A stretch of DNA of 46,456 nt, taken from Campylobacterota bacterium (GTDB lineage Bacteria; Babelota; Babeliae; Babelales; Chromulinivoraceae). The translations under genes were made by a program, and so were the position numbers. The notes below the pieces were generated by a model. That model was given only the letters and a program-made list of their open reading frames with translations. It made no database searches and was not told the origin of the DNA. Shown here one piece after another: positions 35,090 to 43,517 of this stretch; the first letter of the stretch is position 1; the number at the start of each line of letters is the position of its first letter. The DNA lies in assembly GCA_002721975.1 (NCBI GenBank), contig PBME01000019.1:1-46456 (forward strand), in the 5' to 3' direction.

Positions 35090-36235
35090 TTATTGTCTTT
35101 TAGATATATATCCATTTGACAATATGTTTTTTTTACGAGCTTCTATTAATTTTCTTTGTTCATCCATTTGTATTTGATGAGCAGTAGGAGCTAGCTTAAC
35201 TCTTTGTTCTAATATTTTCTTTTTATACTCTTGATCATCAAGTGATATTTTTCCTTGTGGTCCTTGTTGTGTATTATTCTTTGTTTGATTCTGATGCATT
35301 TTATCATGGTCGCTTAACACAAATTGCATCTCAACCATATCTCCTGATCGATTAACTTTTACTTCAATTTGATCACCTATTTTTTTAGTAATAACGTGAT
35401 CATATATTTTTACGCGACTATCTAAGTCTGTCAATTTTATACCATCTACCTGCACAATAATATCATCACTGCTAAAACCAAGCTTACTACCCAGGCTATT
35501 TTTTACTGTTCTACCAACACGACAACCGATACTTTTTCCTTTTTTATATACTGTTGTCAAATCAAGCATATCAATAAAATCTCCTAAGCTTTTGACTGCT
35601 TTTACAAATGATTCTAAAGGTATAAAATATTTATTATTTTGTGCAACTATATTAAGACTTTCTAAGCTACTTTGTTCATCATAAGCAAGATCTTTTTTCG
35701 CATCTTTATCTCTTAAGTATAAAGTTTCTTGTTGTCCATTTGATCTAACAACTATAACCCGATTCGGTAATATTTTTAAAACTTGAGCATCTTGTATCAT
35801 TTCACCAACACGATAATTTTGTTCTGATTTAGAATCTTTAAATTGCACTATTGCAACACTACGTTCAATATTATCATGTAAATAGATAACACCTTTTAAA
35901 GTCGCCTGTAAAGGAGCTATAAACACTGGCGATTTTTCTATAGGGATACTTAATGGTATTGGTGCAGGCTCTACAGGGATCGGAGGTATTTTATCATCAT
36001 TAATTCCTGGAGCAACAGTCGGTACTTCTGGAACATATGTTCCAAAAATATCGTTCACTCCATAAATTTTCTGAATATTAACATCTAGTCCCTGCTGTTT
36101 TTCTTGTAACTGAACAGCGCTTGGCTGAATAGAAAATTTGCGAGGAATTACAGTATGTAATAACAATAATGTTAATTCACTGACACATAAAATTACTAAT
36201 AATATAATATTTATCAACCACAACGGCTGTCTCAT
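35090..36235 (-). CDS. gspC: GspC-like type II secretion protein with PDZ domain
   Basis: 381 residues from the ATG at 36235, which has AAAGGGA 8 bases upstream; starts 18-21 bases earlier lie in front of that site and are less likely. Residues 5-28 are a single membrane anchor. A Pro-rich linker (about 70-100) is followed by the homology region that binds the secretin N0 domain (about 105-170, with LKGVIYLHDNIERSVAIVQF). A PDZ domain follows at about 235-320 (IGCRVGRTVKNSLGSKLGFS, DDIIVQVDGIKLTDLDSRVK). The C-terminus is charged. GspC bridges the inner-membrane platform and the secretin, and may select substrates through its PDZ domain. Its place directly before a secretin supports the call. 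Confidence 0.88.
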   Translation of the reverse strand: MRQPLWLINIILLVILCVSELTLLLLHTVIPRKFSIQPSAVQLQEKQQGLDVNIQKIYGVNDIFGTYVPEVPTVAPGINDDKIPPIPVEPAPIPLSIPIEKSPVFIAPLQATLKGVIYLHDNIERSVAIVQFKDSKSEQNYRVGEMIQDAQVLKILPNRVIVVRSNGQQETLYLRDKDAKKDLAYDEQSSLESLNIVAQNNKYFIPLESFVKAVKSLGDFIDMLDLTTVYKKGKSIGCRVGRTVKNSLGSKLGFSSDDIIVQVDGIKLTDLDSRVKIYDHVITKKIGDQIEVKVNRSGDMVEMQFVLSDHDKMHQNQTKNNTQQGPQGKISLDDQEYKKKILEQRVKLAPTAHQIQMDEQRKLIEARKKNILSNGYISKRQ

Positions 36236-36302
36236 GTAATATATCCCTTTCATCAATTATTCACAACAACCTACTCTGTTTAAAAGAACATTGTCAAGAA
36301 TC

Positions 36303-37289
36303 CTATGGAACAGGAACAGTATCTATAATTGTTTGAATAATTTGATCTGCCGTAATATCTTCAGCAATTGCTTGATACGTTAATAATAAACGATGTCTTA
36401 ACGCTGACTTAGCAATAAATTTAATATCTTCAGGAATAACAAAATGTCTTCCTTGTAAAAAAGCATAAGCTTTACAAGCTTTCACAATAGTAATAGTTGC
36501 ACGAGGCGATACACCATACTGAATAAACTCATGTAGTTTTTCTAATCCATATTTTTGAGGATCACGTGTTGCAAATACAACATCTAAAATATATTGAATT
36601 AATCTTTCATCAATATGAATTTGTTCTACCACTTTTCTTGCTGCTATAATTTCATCTTGATTTAGTACAGCTTGCACTTGAGGCTTACTTGTTAACCGAC
36701 GCAAAATTTCTTTTTCTTGTTCTAACGTAGGGTAAGAAATTAACAGTTTAAACATAAATCTATCTACCTGAGCTTCAGGTAGCTGGTATGTGCCTTCATT
36801 TTCTATCGGATTTTGTGTTGCAAACACTAAAAATGGATCTGGTAATGTATACGTTTTTGATCCAATAGTAATTTGACGTTCTTGCATTGCTTCAAGTAAA
36901 GCTGCTTGCACTTTAGCAGGAGATCGATTAATTTCATCTGCTAATACTAAATTTGCAAACAATGGTCCTTTTTTTGTTTCAAATTCATATGTTTTAGGGT
37001 TATAAACCAATGTTCCAACAATGTCTGCTGGTAACAAATCAGGAGTAAATTGTACCCTACTAAAAGAAAGACCTAACGCTTCAGAAATTGTTTTAATTAA
37101 TGTTGTTTTTGCTACACCAGGAACACCTTCTAACAAAATATGACCACTTGTTAAAATGCCAATACAGCTTAATGTGATAATCGATTCATTACCTACAATA
37201 ACTTTACTTATTTCTCTTTTTAAAATATCAAATTTAGAATTTATTTCTTTAACGCTTTGCGCAAGTTGCATAGAATTATGTGTTTCCAT
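36303..37289 (-). CDS. MoxR-family AAA+ ATPase
   Basis: 328 residues. Walker A is GVPGVAKTT (about 56-64) and Walker B LVLADEINR (about 118-126), with SPAKVQAALLEAMQERQITI behind it. The sensor segment FATQNPIENEGTYQLPEAQV then DRFMFKL and the C-terminal lid VSPRATITIVKACKAYAFLQ are all family-typical. GGAGA precedes the ATG. MoxR ATPases act as chaperones, usually beside a DUF58 protein and von Willebrand A proteins. None is present here. Instead the gene lies between mlaF and gspC in a continuous run. A role in assembling the adjacent secretion system is possible but unproven. Confidence 0.92.
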   Translation of the reverse strand: METHNSMQLAQSVKEINSKFDILKREISKVIVGNESIITLSCIGILTSGHILLEGVPGVAKTTLIKTISEALGLSFSRVQFTPDLLPADIVGTLVYNPKTYEFETKKGPLFANLVLADEINRSPAKVQAALLEAMQERQITIGSKTYTLPDPFLVFATQNPIENEGTYQLPEAQVDRFMFKLLISYPTLEQEKEILRRLTSKPQVQAVLNQDEIIAARKVVEQIHIDERLIQYILDVVFATRDPQKYGLEKLHEFIQYGVSPRATITIVKACKAYAFLQGRHFVIPEDIKFIAKSALRHRLLLTYQAIAEDITADQIIQTIIDTVPVP

Positions 37290-37303
37290 AGTATCTCCAA
37301 TAT

Positions 37304-38083
37304 TTACATTTTATTTTTATCATCAGGTATTTCTTGCTGTATAGGACCCTTGGTCAACCCTCTAATAAATTGATGTACATAAGGATCTTGTGATTCCCAA
37401 ATAGTAGATGCATCAACATCACTAATAATTTTTCCTTTATACAAAAGAGCAACTTTATCAACATACTTAAATATTTCTGTATCATGCGAAATAATAACAG
37501 TTGTTATACCCAATTTCTCTTGCATATCAGCTATTAATTCGTGAATAACTCTTGCTGTAATAGGATCTAAACCCGTTGTTGGTTCATCATATAAAATTAT
37601 CTCAGGATTGCTCATTAACGTTCGCGCTAAACCAACTCGTTTTTTCATTCCACCAGATAATTCAGATGGATATTTATCAATGACATCTTCTCGCAAATTA
37701 ACCAAAGCAAGCTTTTCAGCTACTTTTGCTCTAATTTCTGCTGGATCTTTACCCGCATCTAAATCAACAATTGCAACATTTTCAAATACTGTTAATGAAT
37801 CTAATAATGCCGCAAACTGAAACACATAACCAAATTTTTTAAAATTACTTTCACGTGCCTTACCAGTCAACGATACAATATTGACACCATCAACTATAAT
37901 TTGACCACTATTAGGAGCAATAAGCCCTATAATTTGTTTTAATAAAACTGACTTACCTTCACCAGATTGACCAATAATACAAGTAGCTTTGCCTTCTGGA
38001 ATATCAAGATTTAAACCATCAGAAATCCAACGGCCTTCATCAAAACGTTTTTTTAAATCAACTATTTTAATTTTATTCATCAT
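37304..38083 (-). CDS. mlaF: Lipid-transport ABC ATPase, MlaF type
   Basis: 259 residues. Walker A reads GQSGEGKSVLLKQIIGL (the GxSGxGKSV form typical of MlaF), with the Q-loop at FGYVFQFAALLDSLTVFENV, signature SGGMKKRVGLARTL, Walker B IILYDEPTTGLDP and the switch histidine in VIISHD. MlaF powers the MlaE permease, which moves phospholipids between inner and outer membranes. Its start overlaps the mlaE stop by one base (TAATGATG). No MlaD (MCE protein) follows, unlike most mla operons. The C-terminus is slightly extended. Family call firm. Confidence 0.93.
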   Translation of the reverse strand: MMNKIKIVDLKKRFDEGRWISDGLNLDIPEGKATCIIGQSGEGKSVLLKQIIGLIAPNSGQIIVDGVNIVSLTGKARESNFKKFGYVFQFAALLDSLTVFENVAIVDLDAGKDPAEIRAKVAEKLALVNLREDVIDKYPSELSGGMKKRVGLARTLMSNPEIILYDEPTTGLDPITARVIHELIADMQEKLGITTVIISHDTEIFKYVDKVALLYKGKIISDVDASTIWESQDPYVHQFIRGLTKGPIQQEIPDDKNKM

Positions 38084-38865
38084 TATGTTTTTTCAAACAA
38101 CAACATAGCTAAAAAGTAGTTTGATACTAAAATGGTAATAGATGATAATACCACACTTTGAATAGTAGACAAACCAACTCCTTTTGCTCCACCACGAGTA
38201 TAATAACCACAATAAGACCCTATAGAGGTCAAAATGAAACCAAACACACTGCCTTTAATCAATCCACCTGTAATATCAGAAAGAACGAGCGTTTCTTTTA
38301 TCCCGTCGATAAATTCAACTGCATTTAGATTATGATAATATTTATAAACTAAATAACCGCCCCAAATACCACTTGTAATCGTAAACATTGTTACAAAAGG
38401 CAAAATCAAAATACCAGCAAGTACTCTTGGTACCATTAAATAACGAAATACATCTATACATAACGTTTCTAGTGCATCTACTTGTTCTGTAATTCTCATG
38501 GTACCTATTTCAGCAGCAACACTAGATCCACTTCTACCAGTAACCATAATACCGGTTAATACAGGACCAAGCTCTCGGGTTAATGCCAATGCTACAACGA
38601 GTCCAATCTTATCTTCAGATCCAAACTTTGCAAAACCATAATAGGTTTGCAAGGTTAATACTGCTCCTGAAAATATACCTATCAAAGCACAAATTGGTAA
38701 TGAATCTACACCGATTCGTTCCATTTGGGTAAATAATTTTTTAACATCTAGACGCTGAGAAAACATAACAGCAAATATTTTTGCTACAAACTGTCCATAC
38801 TCTCCAAATCTATCGCATATACGTATTGCCGATGCTCCAACAGTATTTATAAATTTAATCAGCAT
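38083..38865 (-). CDS. mlaE: Lipid-transport ABC permease, MlaE type
   Basis: 260 residues with about five membrane helices. The MlaE hallmarks are LPICALIGIFSGAVLTLQTY, RELGPVLTGIMVTGRSGSSV, AAEIGTMRITEQVDALETL and KGSVFGFILTSIGSYCGYYT then RGGAKGVG. The motif EQVDALE is diagnostic. GGAG lies 6-7 bases upstream of the ATG. It forms a lipid transporter with MlaF. It follows secG by 26 bases and belongs to the long minus-strand run. The presence of an MlaE/F pair agrees with an outer membrane. The direction of lipid movement cannot be read from sequence. Confidence 0.93.
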   Translation of the reverse strand: MLIKFINTVGASAIRICDRFGEYGQFVAKIFAVMFSQRLDVKKLFTQMERIGVDSLPICALIGIFSGAVLTLQTYYGFAKFGSEDKIGLVVALALTRELGPVLTGIMVTGRSGSSVAAEIGTMRITEQVDALETLCIDVFRYLMVPRVLAGILILPFVTMFTITSGIWGGYLVYKYYHNLNAVEFIDGIKETLVLSDITGGLIKGSVFGFILTSIGSYCGYYTRGGAKGVGLSTIQSVVLSSITILVSNYFLAMLLFEKT

Positions 38866-38891
38866 ACAAACTCCACTACTTTGTGAAATAC

Positions 38892-39200
38892 TTACTCAGC
38901 ATTCTCATCTGTAGGTGCAGATTGTTGTGCCTGTTTTGGCAAGTAAGATGAAAAATTACTTTTACCATATCTTCCTTTTAAAACAGATAATCCTAACGAA
39001 CCTGTCAAAATGATTACTAAACATGCCCATGTTATTTTTTGAAATATGTCTTGTCCACCAGAACTACCAAATAACGCTTGATTACTTCCACCTAAATTAC
39101 CTAATCCCATGCTGCTTTTACCTCGTTGTAATAGCACAAGAAATACAGTAAATACACAAATGAATCCATACAAAAATGTTAAAAATGAGACCATAAACAT
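38892..39200 (-). CDS. secG: Preprotein translocase subunit SecG
   Basis: 102 residues, two membrane helices (about 3-22 and 52-72). The loop contains LLQRGKSSMGLGNLGGSNQA followed by LFGSSGG, the SecG signature. SecG assists SecYEG during Sec-dependent export. GGAGA lies 7 bases upstream of the first ATG; a second ATG two codons later is less well placed. It heads the nine-gene run secG-mlaE-mlaF-moxR-gspC-gspD-gspL-gspM-gspD2, directly behind an extended -10 promoter. The Gln/Pro-rich C-terminus is variable in the family. Confidence 0.93.
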   Translation of the reverse strand: MFMVSFLTFLYGFICVFTVFLVLLQRGKSSMGLGNLGGSNQALFGSSGGQDIFQKITWACLVIILTGSLGLSVLKGRYGKSNFSSYLPKQAQQSAPTDENAE

Positions 39201-39241
39201 TTATTTTCTCCAGTAAAATTACAAAATAACTGCGTTTTCAA

Positions 39242-39269
39242 AATTATACCACGTATCCCGCTTAAAACA
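39242..39269 (-). promoter_or_regulatory. Promoter of the secG-mla-moxR-gsp run
   Basis: On the minus strand TTGTTT (39269-39264), a 16-base spacer and a perfect TATAAT (39247-39242), extended to TGGTATAAT. It sits between the previous stop and secG, about 42 bases before its ATG. It is the only clear promoter I find for the nine genes downstream. Confidence 0.65.
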
Positions 39270-39279
39270 AGCACAGCAA

Positions 39280-39855
39280 CTATCTTCTATCATATAACCA
39301 ATTTGCAGGCATTGCAGGCCTAACTCGTGTATCATATGCAACAGTACGAATTGCAGAAACATTATCTTCTAAGTCATTTTTATATCGCATTTGTGATTCA
39401 TACTGGTAATAATAAAGATTTTTAATCCACCATATCAACATTCCCAGAACACATGTTGCATAAAATATTTTTTTATATTTTACTTTTCGTGATATTTTTT
39501 GATTGCTCCATAAAGTAGGAATATATGTTGCTAGTAATTTAATAATATGCAAAACATCGCGACCCATTTCAAAAATAATACGTTCGTATAAAATCTCTGA
39601 ACCTGTAATAACCCCACAATAATGTAACGCAACTATTTCAACAACTTTTTTGTATACATCTTTTGAAGTAAAGTAAATTTCTTGTAAAATATAATCTTCA
39701 TCATGTTGAGTTTCATCTAATAGTTTTTTAACAGATGTTTTTAATGTATAAATTTTAAAAGAGTGAAACATATTTTTTGAAGAAGCAGATGCAACAAAAT
39801 TATACATTACAAGTATAATGCCAAAATAGAATTTATTATGGTTACTCACGATCAC
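39280..39855 (-). CDS. Hypothetical membrane or secreted protein
   Basis: 191 residues from a GTG at 39855; another GTG two codons in and an ATG at codon 17 are alternatives, and none has a good ribosome site. The N-terminus (FGIILVMYNFVASASS) is moderately hydrophobic and may be a signal peptide. A clear membrane helix lies near 131-147 (IFYATCVLGMLIWWIKN) after a basic stretch. The remainder is helical, ending PAMPANWLYDRR. It is divergent from the secreted-protein gene at 39921 and precedes the secG promoter. No family recognised. Confidence 0.65.
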   Translation of the reverse strand: MIVSNHNKFYFGIILVMYNFVASASSKNMFHSFKIYTLKTSVKKLLDETQHDEDYILQEIYFTSKDVYKKVVEIVALHYCGVITGSEILYERIIFEMGRDVLHIIKLLATYIPTLWSNQKISRKVKYKKIFYATCVLGMLIWWIKNLYYYQYESQMRYKNDLEDNVSAIRTVAYDTRVRPAMPANWLYDRR

Positions 39856-39920
39856 ACCATTAAATTTAATTCTGCTCTTGTATACTTAAGCCACTTTACA
39901 AAATAATAATGTAAAATACT

Positions 39921-40694
39921 ATGAAGTACATGATGAAACATAAAAAATATAATTTTTTCAATTATTTTATTATTCCTGCATTTTTAACAATCAATACACA
40001 AATTGGTTATTCAAATGCTTTACAACATAACAAAGTAAATTCATATAACATAAATAAAACTGTAAAAATACAAAAATTTTTCAGTTTATTAAAGTTAGCA
40101 ACAGTACCAATACTCCTGGGAACAACGATTTTTTTAAATAAAAAAAACTTTATACGCAATATACAAAAAAATCCTATAATTTCTCTAGCTGCTTCATGCT
40201 TCATATATAGTTTTATAACAGATTCTATCAATAGATATTATCAAATTAATCGCACTTTATATTTACTAGAACACTCTAAAATAATGAGCCATTATCTTTT
40301 GTATGCTCATGCTTTAAAAAACAGCATGCGACAAAATTCAACACGTGATCCAAATTATAGTTTTAAAGAAGAAGAGTTTTTTTTATTGGTAACAGACCAT
40401 CTTCCTTTATCTTTTGCAGAGCTGGAACAATTTACATTTGACCTTCTTGCCCAATGCTCAAGCAATATAGAAAAACTACAATTAAAAACAGATACAACTA
40501 TCGAAAAACAAATGTACGAACTTACTAAAGAACATATAACGTTAGATGATTTACTATCTTTTTACCAAAACAATAAGAACTTATATCCTTATTTACAACA
40601 AGCATTACAAAATCCTGTACAAAATTATAATACAATTGTCTTACAGTTAAACACTTTAATTAAAAAGAATTTAGAATATATAATAAAACAATAA
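39921..40694 (+). CDS. Secreted or membrane protein of unknown function
   Basis: 257 residues. The N-terminus (MKYMMKHKKYNFFNYFIIPAFLTINTQIGYS) looks like a long signal peptide with a basic start; the second or third Met is also possible because no strong ribosome site is visible. Two hydrophobic segments at about 50-68 and 78-95 may form a membrane hairpin. The C-terminal 150 residues are helical, Gln/Leu/Lys-rich and contain LPLSFAELEQFTFDLLAQC. The arrangement resembles other secreted helical proteins of this window. Followed by another secreted-protein gene 33 bases downstream. Function unknown. Confidence 0.7.
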   Translation: MKYMMKHKKYNFFNYFIIPAFLTINTQIGYSNALQHNKVNSYNINKTVKIQKFFSLLKLATVPILLGTTIFLNKKNFIRNIQKNPIISLAASCFIYSFITDSINRYYQINRTLYLLEHSKIMSHYLLYAHALKNSMRQNSTRDPNYSFKEEEFFLLVTDHLPLSFAELEQFTFDLLAQCSSNIEKLQLKTDTTIEKQMYELTKEHITLDDLLSFYQNNKNLYPYLQQALQNPVQNYNTIVLQLNTLIKKNLEYIIKQ

Positions 40695-40727
40695 TCAAAT
40701 GTTTTTATTATAAATAAAAGGAAGTAG

Positions 40728-41378
40728 ATGAAAAAATATATAATGTATGTTTTAGTCATGCTGCATATACACAATACACTTACAACTGTACAACAAAAAA
40801 TACCTGTTTGTTCGGCTATAATTAAAAATCAAAGCAACATCCCTGCTACTGTAAGAGAGGTCACCTTTAACTATCAACTTCAAGGAGATGCAAAGTCTAA
40901 AAAAACTCTTTCAAGCGCAACAACTTTACACCTAAAAAGCTATGAACAAAAATCAATATTACTATCTATTTTATTACCCGAAGGACAAGTAAAAAAACAC
41001 AAATCAGTTGTATCTATGGGCATTTCTCAAATAAAAGTAAGTAAAAAAACAAGCAAAACAGTAGATACTATTTCTATCACTCCACCCTGGACAGCAGCAT
41101 CAAAAGAAGATGCTATTTGTATTGACCATGATGGTACTCAATGGAAATTAACCCCATGTAATAAAAAATCAAAAAGTACAACAAAAAATAAAAAGAATAA
41201 AAAAATAACATCTCAAGATAGTATAGATGCGGTCATGACTGCTGCTTTACATAAACAAAATACATCTACTAACAACAAAAAAGCACATAAAAAGTCTACA
41301 CAAAAAAACAAAGTAGCTAGCAATAAAACAAACACTCCTCAACCAAATAAACCTGCTTCTGTTGCACAAAAACCTTAA
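40728..41378 (+). CDS. Secreted protein with beta domain and Lys-rich tail
   Basis: 216 residues. GGAAG precedes the ATG by about 4-5 bases. Signal peptide MKKYIMYVLVMLHIHNTLTT. Residues 25-125 form an alternating pattern compatible with a beta sandwich and contain three cysteines in total with CIDHDGTQWKLTPC. From about 140 onward it is Lys/Thr/Asn/Gln/Pro low complexity (KKSKSTTKNKKNKK and similar) and probably disordered. The basic tail could bind nucleic acid or acidic surfaces if exposed (speculative). Ends at a bidirectional terminator shared with the convergent Cys-rich gene. Confidence 0.75.
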   Translation: MKKYIMYVLVMLHIHNTLTTVQQKIPVCSAIIKNQSNIPATVREVTFNYQLQGDAKSKKTLSSATTLHLKSYEQKSILLSILLPEGQVKKHKSVVSMGISQIKVSKKTSKTVDTISITPPWTAASKEDAICIDHDGTQWKLTPCNKKSKSTTKNKKNKKITSQDSIDAVMTAALHKQNTSTNNKKAHKKSTQKNKVASNKTNTPQPNKPASVAQKP

Positions 41379-41393
41379 AAAGCTAACATAAAA

Positions 41394-41415
41394 AAGGGCA
41401 GAACTAACTGCCCTT
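41394..41415. terminator. Bidirectional terminator between convergent secreted-protein genes
   Basis: AAGGGCAG and CTGCCCTT form an 8-bp stem around a 6-base loop. The T run is stronger on the minus strand (CCCTTTTTT) than on the plus strand (CCCTTCTC), so it mainly serves the gene at 41438. Confidence 0.78.
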
Positions 41416-41437
41416 CTCTCAATTTTATTGCAAAAAA

Positions 41438-42004
41438 CTACTCACTATTTTTATTTTTTGCTAACTCAAAATATTGTGCCATCACACAGTTATAGCGGCC
41501 TGACTGATCAAATCCTTCACCTACATGTTTTTTTATCCTATGATGTTGTAATGCACAAAACCGACAACATGCTGGTAAACACTCAGCTATATTTGCCAAG
41601 CAGTAACAAAAACTTCCACACATAGCACCTGGCATGCATAAATTCTCATCTTCTTCGCTATCTAATGTACGACATAATTCCATATCCATCAGCGAAAAAC
41701 ATTGTGATACTAATTTGCAAGGATTACATTCTTGGTCATCATTATCTTGATATCTCACTTTACAATAAACTTTTGTATGCTTAAAAGGAGGACATACATT
41801 ACAGTCTAAAGAACAACAAGATTTTTTTTCCGATGTTGATTTACTTGATTCAAGTGAAATATCGTTACCATATTTTTTATCAGGTATATCATTTTCTTTT
41901 TTTACAACTTGCTCATGAGGCAAAGGTTCACTACTTTTATCACTAGCATTAATACCATGTATCAATAAAAGATGTAACAATAAAGCTAGCTTAAAACTAT
42001 TCAT
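41438..42004 (-). CDS. Secreted cysteine-rich protein of unknown function
   Basis: 188 residues with a signal peptide (MNSFKLALLLHLLLIHGINA). Residues 22-60 are charged and Ser-rich. The rest contains 18 cysteines, including SCCSLDCNVCPP, ECNPCKLVSQC, and CGSFCYCLANIAECLPACCR then FCALQHH. Such density in an exported protein suggests many disulfides or metal sites. The CCRFCALQ stretch faintly recalls Cys-rich eukaryote-type domains such as PLAC8, but I cannot support that. It ends close to the convergent gene, with a terminator between. It follows gatB by 9 bases, so it is probably read from the same transcript. Confidence 0.78.
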   Translation of the reverse strand: MNSFKLALLLHLLLIHGINASDKSSEPLPHEQVVKKENDIPDKKYGNDISLESSKSTSEKKSCCSLDCNVCPPFKHTKVYCKVRYQDNDDQECNPCKLVSQCFSLMDMELCRTLDSEEDENLCMPGAMCGSFCYCLANIAECLPACCRFCALQHHRIKKHVGEGFDQSGRYNCVMAQYFELAKNKNSE

Positions 42005-42013
42005 ACTAAATAA

Positions 42014-43492
42014 TTAGTTTAAATGTTTCTTTAAAAGAGCTTGAATAATTTTTGGATTACCTGCTCCTTTTGTAGCTTTCATTGTTGCACCTACAAAAAA
42101 TCCAAATAAATTTTGCTTACCTGATTTATAATCTTCAACTAGTTTTGCATTTTCAGATAAAATTTGCTCTACAATTTTTTCTAATTCTTGTTCAGAACCG
42201 ATTTGCTTTAAACCATGTTGCTCTACTAATTGTTCTGGATCAGAACCATCTTGAGCTACCATTTCAAATAATTGACGAGCACCTTTATTATTGATTGTTC
42301 CATTATCCAAAAGCTCAACTATTTTTGCTAGCTTTTTAGGTGTAACTTTACATGCAGCAACTGGAATTTTTTGATCATTTGCATATCCAAGAAGATCTCT
42401 TAAAAACCAATTTACTGAAGTTTTATGATTGTATGATTGCATTAAAGATTCAAAATAACGAGTATATTCAATATCAGATATCACAATATCAGCTTCATAT
42501 TCTGATAGATTAAAATCTTTTATATATCTATGAAATTTAACATAAGGCAATTCAGGCATTTTTGCTTTTATACGATCAAGCGTTACATCACTTACTTCAA
42601 CTAATGATAAGTCAGGATCTATACAGTAACGATAATCAGCCATTCCTTCTTTTGATCTCATAGGTAATGAACGACGATTTTTAGAATCCCACAAGCGTGT
42701 TTCTTGACGAACTTTACCACCCTGTTCTATCAACTCAATTTGGCGCTCAACTTCGTACTCAATCGCATCTGATATAAATTTAAATGAGTTAATGTTTTTT
42801 AACTCACAACGAGTTCCAAGCTCTTGTGCAGTTTTTTTACGAACAGATAAATTTGTATCTGCCCTAAAAGAACCTTCTTCCATATTACAAGAACTGACAC
42901 CTAAATACTGCATAATCTGTCTAATTGTTTTTAAATAAGCTTTTGCTTCTGCTGCATTTGCTATATCAGGCTCTGAAACAATCTCTAATAATGGAGTACC
43001 TGTACGATTAAGATCAACATAGCTCTCACCAGTTAAATCTGAATGAATATTCTTACCTGCATCTTCTTCTATATGTATACGATTAAGGCGGATCTTTTTT
43101 TCTGTTCCATCTTCTAAACGAATCATAACATGACCATTGGTACAAATAGGAACTTCACCTTGAGTAATTTGATAATTTTTAGGAAGATCTGGATAAAAAT
43201 AATGTTTACGCTCAAATTCTGAAACTGGAGAAATATTACAATTTGTTCCTAGTCCTGCCATAACTGCAAATTCAACTACTTGCCTATTGAGCACAGGTAA
43301 CACACCTGGATAACCAGAACAAACAACACAAATGTTTTGATTTTGTTGATCTGTAAGAGCATTAGAACAAGAACAAAATATTTTACTTTTTGTATCAAGT
43401 TGAACATGTATTTCTATACCAATATCCATACGATATTCAGGATACCTTGTAAGAGCAGTTGATTTTTCGCTACCAGATTTTTCTTCCACCAT
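42014..43492 (-). CDS. gatB: Aspartyl/glutamyl-tRNA amidotransferase subunit B
   Basis: 492 residues from the ATG at 43492; AAGGA sits just upstream, and the following GTG codon is at ideal distance from it, so the exact start is uncertain. A start at 43564 inside rng would add 24 residues outside the family. GatB binds misacylated Glu-tRNA(Gln) or Asp-tRNA(Asn) and converts them with GatA and GatC. Signature: DIGIEIHVQLDTKSKIFCSC, CVVCSGYPGVLPVLNRQ, ERKHYFYPDLPKNYQITQGE, IHIEEDAGKNIH, SYVDLNRTGTPLLEIVSEPD and the C-terminal YqeY-like helical tail. The paired Cys motifs bind zinc. gatA and gatC are not in the window. Confidence 0.95.
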   Translation of the reverse strand: MVEEKSGSEKSTALTRYPEYRMDIGIEIHVQLDTKSKIFCSCSNALTDQQNQNICVVCSGYPGVLPVLNRQVVEFAVMAGLGTNCNISPVSEFERKHYFYPDLPKNYQITQGEVPICTNGHVMIRLEDGTEKKIRLNRIHIEEDAGKNIHSDLTGESYVDLNRTGTPLLEIVSEPDIANAAEAKAYLKTIRQIMQYLGVSSCNMEEGSFRADTNLSVRKKTAQELGTRCELKNINSFKFISDAIEYEVERQIELIEQGGKVRQETRLWDSKNRRSLPMRSKEGMADYRYCIDPDLSLVEVSDVTLDRIKAKMPELPYVKFHRYIKDFNLSEYEADIVISDIEYTRYFESLMQSYNHKTSVNWFLRDLLGYANDQKIPVAACKVTPKKLAKIVELLDNGTINNKGARQLFEMVAQDGSDPEQLVEQHGLKQIGSEQELEKIVEQILSENAKLVEDYKSGKQNLFGFFVGATMKATKGAGNPKIIQALLKKHLN

Positions 43493-43517
43493 ATTCCTTA
43501 GTCTAACAATAGTACTG

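Noticed and set aside
41438-42004. PLAC8 or other eukaryote-like domain in the Cys-rich protein
   Set aside because: Only a short CCRFCALQ stretch is similar; the flanking pattern does not clearly match.
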